The position numbers and the translations under genes were made by a program. The notes beneath the pieces are model-generated. The model had not been told where the DNA came from. It did no database searches and was given only the letters and a program-made list of their open reading frames with translations. Positions 6,002 through 6,612 of a stretch of 6,612 nt of DNA are shown here, one piece after another. The stretch is from Bacteroidota bacterium (GTDB lineage: Bacteria > Bacteroidota > Bacteroidia > Flavobacteriales_F > PHOS-HE28), in the NCBI GenBank assembly GCA_963169595.1, contig CAUJFM010000331.1, forward strand, positions 1 through 6,612, in the 5' to 3' direction. Position 1 is the first letter of the stretch. Each line of letters starts with the position of its first letter.

Positions 6002-6138
6002 GGGTGAACGGTCTGAACCATGGCAGGTCCGTTCATCCAGTTCCCATGATTCGAACAAGCCACAGTGGACTTCCTCGCCTGCCCATTCCCGTTCACGGGT
6101 CGGTGCGACCAAGGTCATCGGTCCATAGGCGTTCACCC
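6002..6138. repeat. Four copies of a CGTTCAYCC-like word in the divergent intergenic region
   Basis: CGTTCATCC occurs at 6030-6038, CGTTCACGG at 6090-6098 and CGTTCACCC at 6130-6138 on the plus strand. The reverse complement GGGTGAACG is at 6002-6010. All four lie within the 197 bp between two divergent starts (5988 minus and 6186 plus). The core CGTTCA is invariant. Dispersed copies in both orientations between divergent genes would suit a DNA-binding regulator, but only the sequence pattern supports that. Confidence 0.4.
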
Positions 6139-6172
6139 ATCATGGAAAAAGGCCGGCCGATGCGATCCTGCC

Positions 6173-6180
6173 TATCTTTC
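6173..6180 (+). promoter_or_regulatory. -7-like element directly before the choice-of-anchor L gene
   Basis: TATCTTTC differs from TAnnTTTG only in the last base and ends five bases before the ATG at 6186. The predicted transcription start falls on or next to the A of the ATG, so the message would be leaderless or nearly so. No -33 TTG is present at the normal distance. Confidence 0.45.
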
Positions 6181-6185
6181 CGAAC

Positions 6186-6612
6186 ATGCGCAGCAGTCTT
6201 CTATCCGGACTGTTCATCACCAGCACGGCGGTCGTGGGCCAGACCCATGCAACGTTGTTGCCTGCGGACCCCGACTATACGGCCGTGGTGGCCGAGGACC
6301 TGGCCGGCACAGGCATCACGGTCCTCAATGCGGGCTTCCAATACCTCCCGTATGCCATCGGCACCTTCAGCGACTCCCTGGGCAGCATCGGCATGACCGG
6401 TGGAATGGTGCTGGCCACCGGGCTTGTGCAGGTGGTCGAGGCGCCCAACCTGTCACAGGGCACCTCGATGGCGGGCGGTGTCAGCGGCCTGATGGATCCG
6501 GACCTGCTACAGTTGCTGAACCCACCGGCGCCGCAATGGGATGCGGCCATCTTGACGATCGACCTCATCCCGGCTGGCGATACGCTGCGACTTCGTTACG
6601 TCTTCGGCAGCG
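6186..6612 (+). CDS. Choice-of-anchor L domain secreted protein (N-terminal 142 residues, cut by window edge)
   Basis: This is the beginning of a large exported surface protein. A signal peptide spans about residues 1-22 (MRSSLLSGLFITSTAVVGQTHA, with S/T-rich start and a short hydrophobic core). The rest matches the choice-of-anchor L domain. Its features here are AGFQYLPYAIGTFSDSLGSI, GMTGGMVLATG, the APN tripeptide, DPDLLQLLNP, and DAAILTIDLIPAGDTLRLRYVFGS just at the edge, where family members usually continue with SEEY. Such proteins in Bacteroidota tend to carry repeats and end in a sorting signal, often for type IX secretion, but that part is outside this window. The role is unknown; adhesion or gliding-related surface functions are typical guesses for the group. 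The start follows a -7-like element by five bases. Confidence 0.88.
   Translation, partial: MRSSLLSGLFITSTAVVGQTHATLLPADPDYTAVVAEDLAGTGITVLNAGFQYLPYAIGTFSDSLGSIGMTGGMVLATGLVQVVEAPNLSQGTSMAGGVSGLMDPDLLQLLNPPAPQWDAAILTIDLIPAGDTLRLRYVFGS

Noticed and set aside
1..6612. CRISPR array, insertion sequence, prophage or defence island
   Set aside because: No regularly spaced repeats, transposase, integrase or known defence motifs were seen on either strand; gene content is ordinary chromosomal.

Overview
The window is high-GC, densely packed bacterial chromosome and most likely comes from a Bacteroidota (Flavobacteriales-like) genome. Three things point there. The first is gene content: a Bacteroidota-style RecQ helicase, a long (type II) branched-chain aminotransferase, a secreted CarboxypepD_reg-like protein and a choice-of-anchor L protein. 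The second is the recurrence of TAnnTTTG-like -7 elements just upstream of start codons. The third is that none of the eight chosen starts has a recognisable Shine-Dalgarno sequence. The taxonomy is inference; there is no rRNA or other phylogenetic marker.

Layout. 1-1105 (-): N-terminal 368 residues of a RecQ-family DNA helicase, cut by the window edge. 1198-2268 (+): branched-chain aminotransferase (ilvE), divergent from recQ across 92 bp. 2280-2759 (-): small J-domain protein with a hydrophobic C-terminus, convergent with ilvE and apparently started by TTG. 2842-4176 (+): secreted protein with an N-terminal carboxypeptidase-regulatory-like domain and a beta-rich remainder. 4177-4428: noncoding, with an imperfect hairpin and a short CTCYGCG repeat tract. 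4429-4935 (-): SixA-like histidine phosphatase. 4947-5390 (-): unrecognised 147-aa protein directly upstream of the phosphatase. 5391-5553: noncoding, with tandem short palindromic repeats. 5554-5988 (-): unrecognised small membrane protein with three predicted helices. 5989-6185: divergent intergenic region with repeated CGTTCAYCC-like words. 6186-6612 (+): start of a secreted choice-of-anchor L protein, cut by the window edge.

The genes look like ordinary chromosomal housekeeping and envelope genes in short transcription units. They cover DNA repair, branched-chain amino acid metabolism, a chaperone partner, signalling or phosphate hydrolysis, and surface proteins. The only likely multigene unit is the minus-strand set membrane protein - hypothetical - phosphatase, and only its last two genes are tightly spaced. 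I see no CRISPR array, defence island, insertion sequence, tRNA or rRNA. The most interesting signals are the -7-like motifs so close to ATG that transcripts could be leaderless, the word cluster in the 5989-6185 divergent promoter region, and the nested tandem palindromes at 5464-5504.
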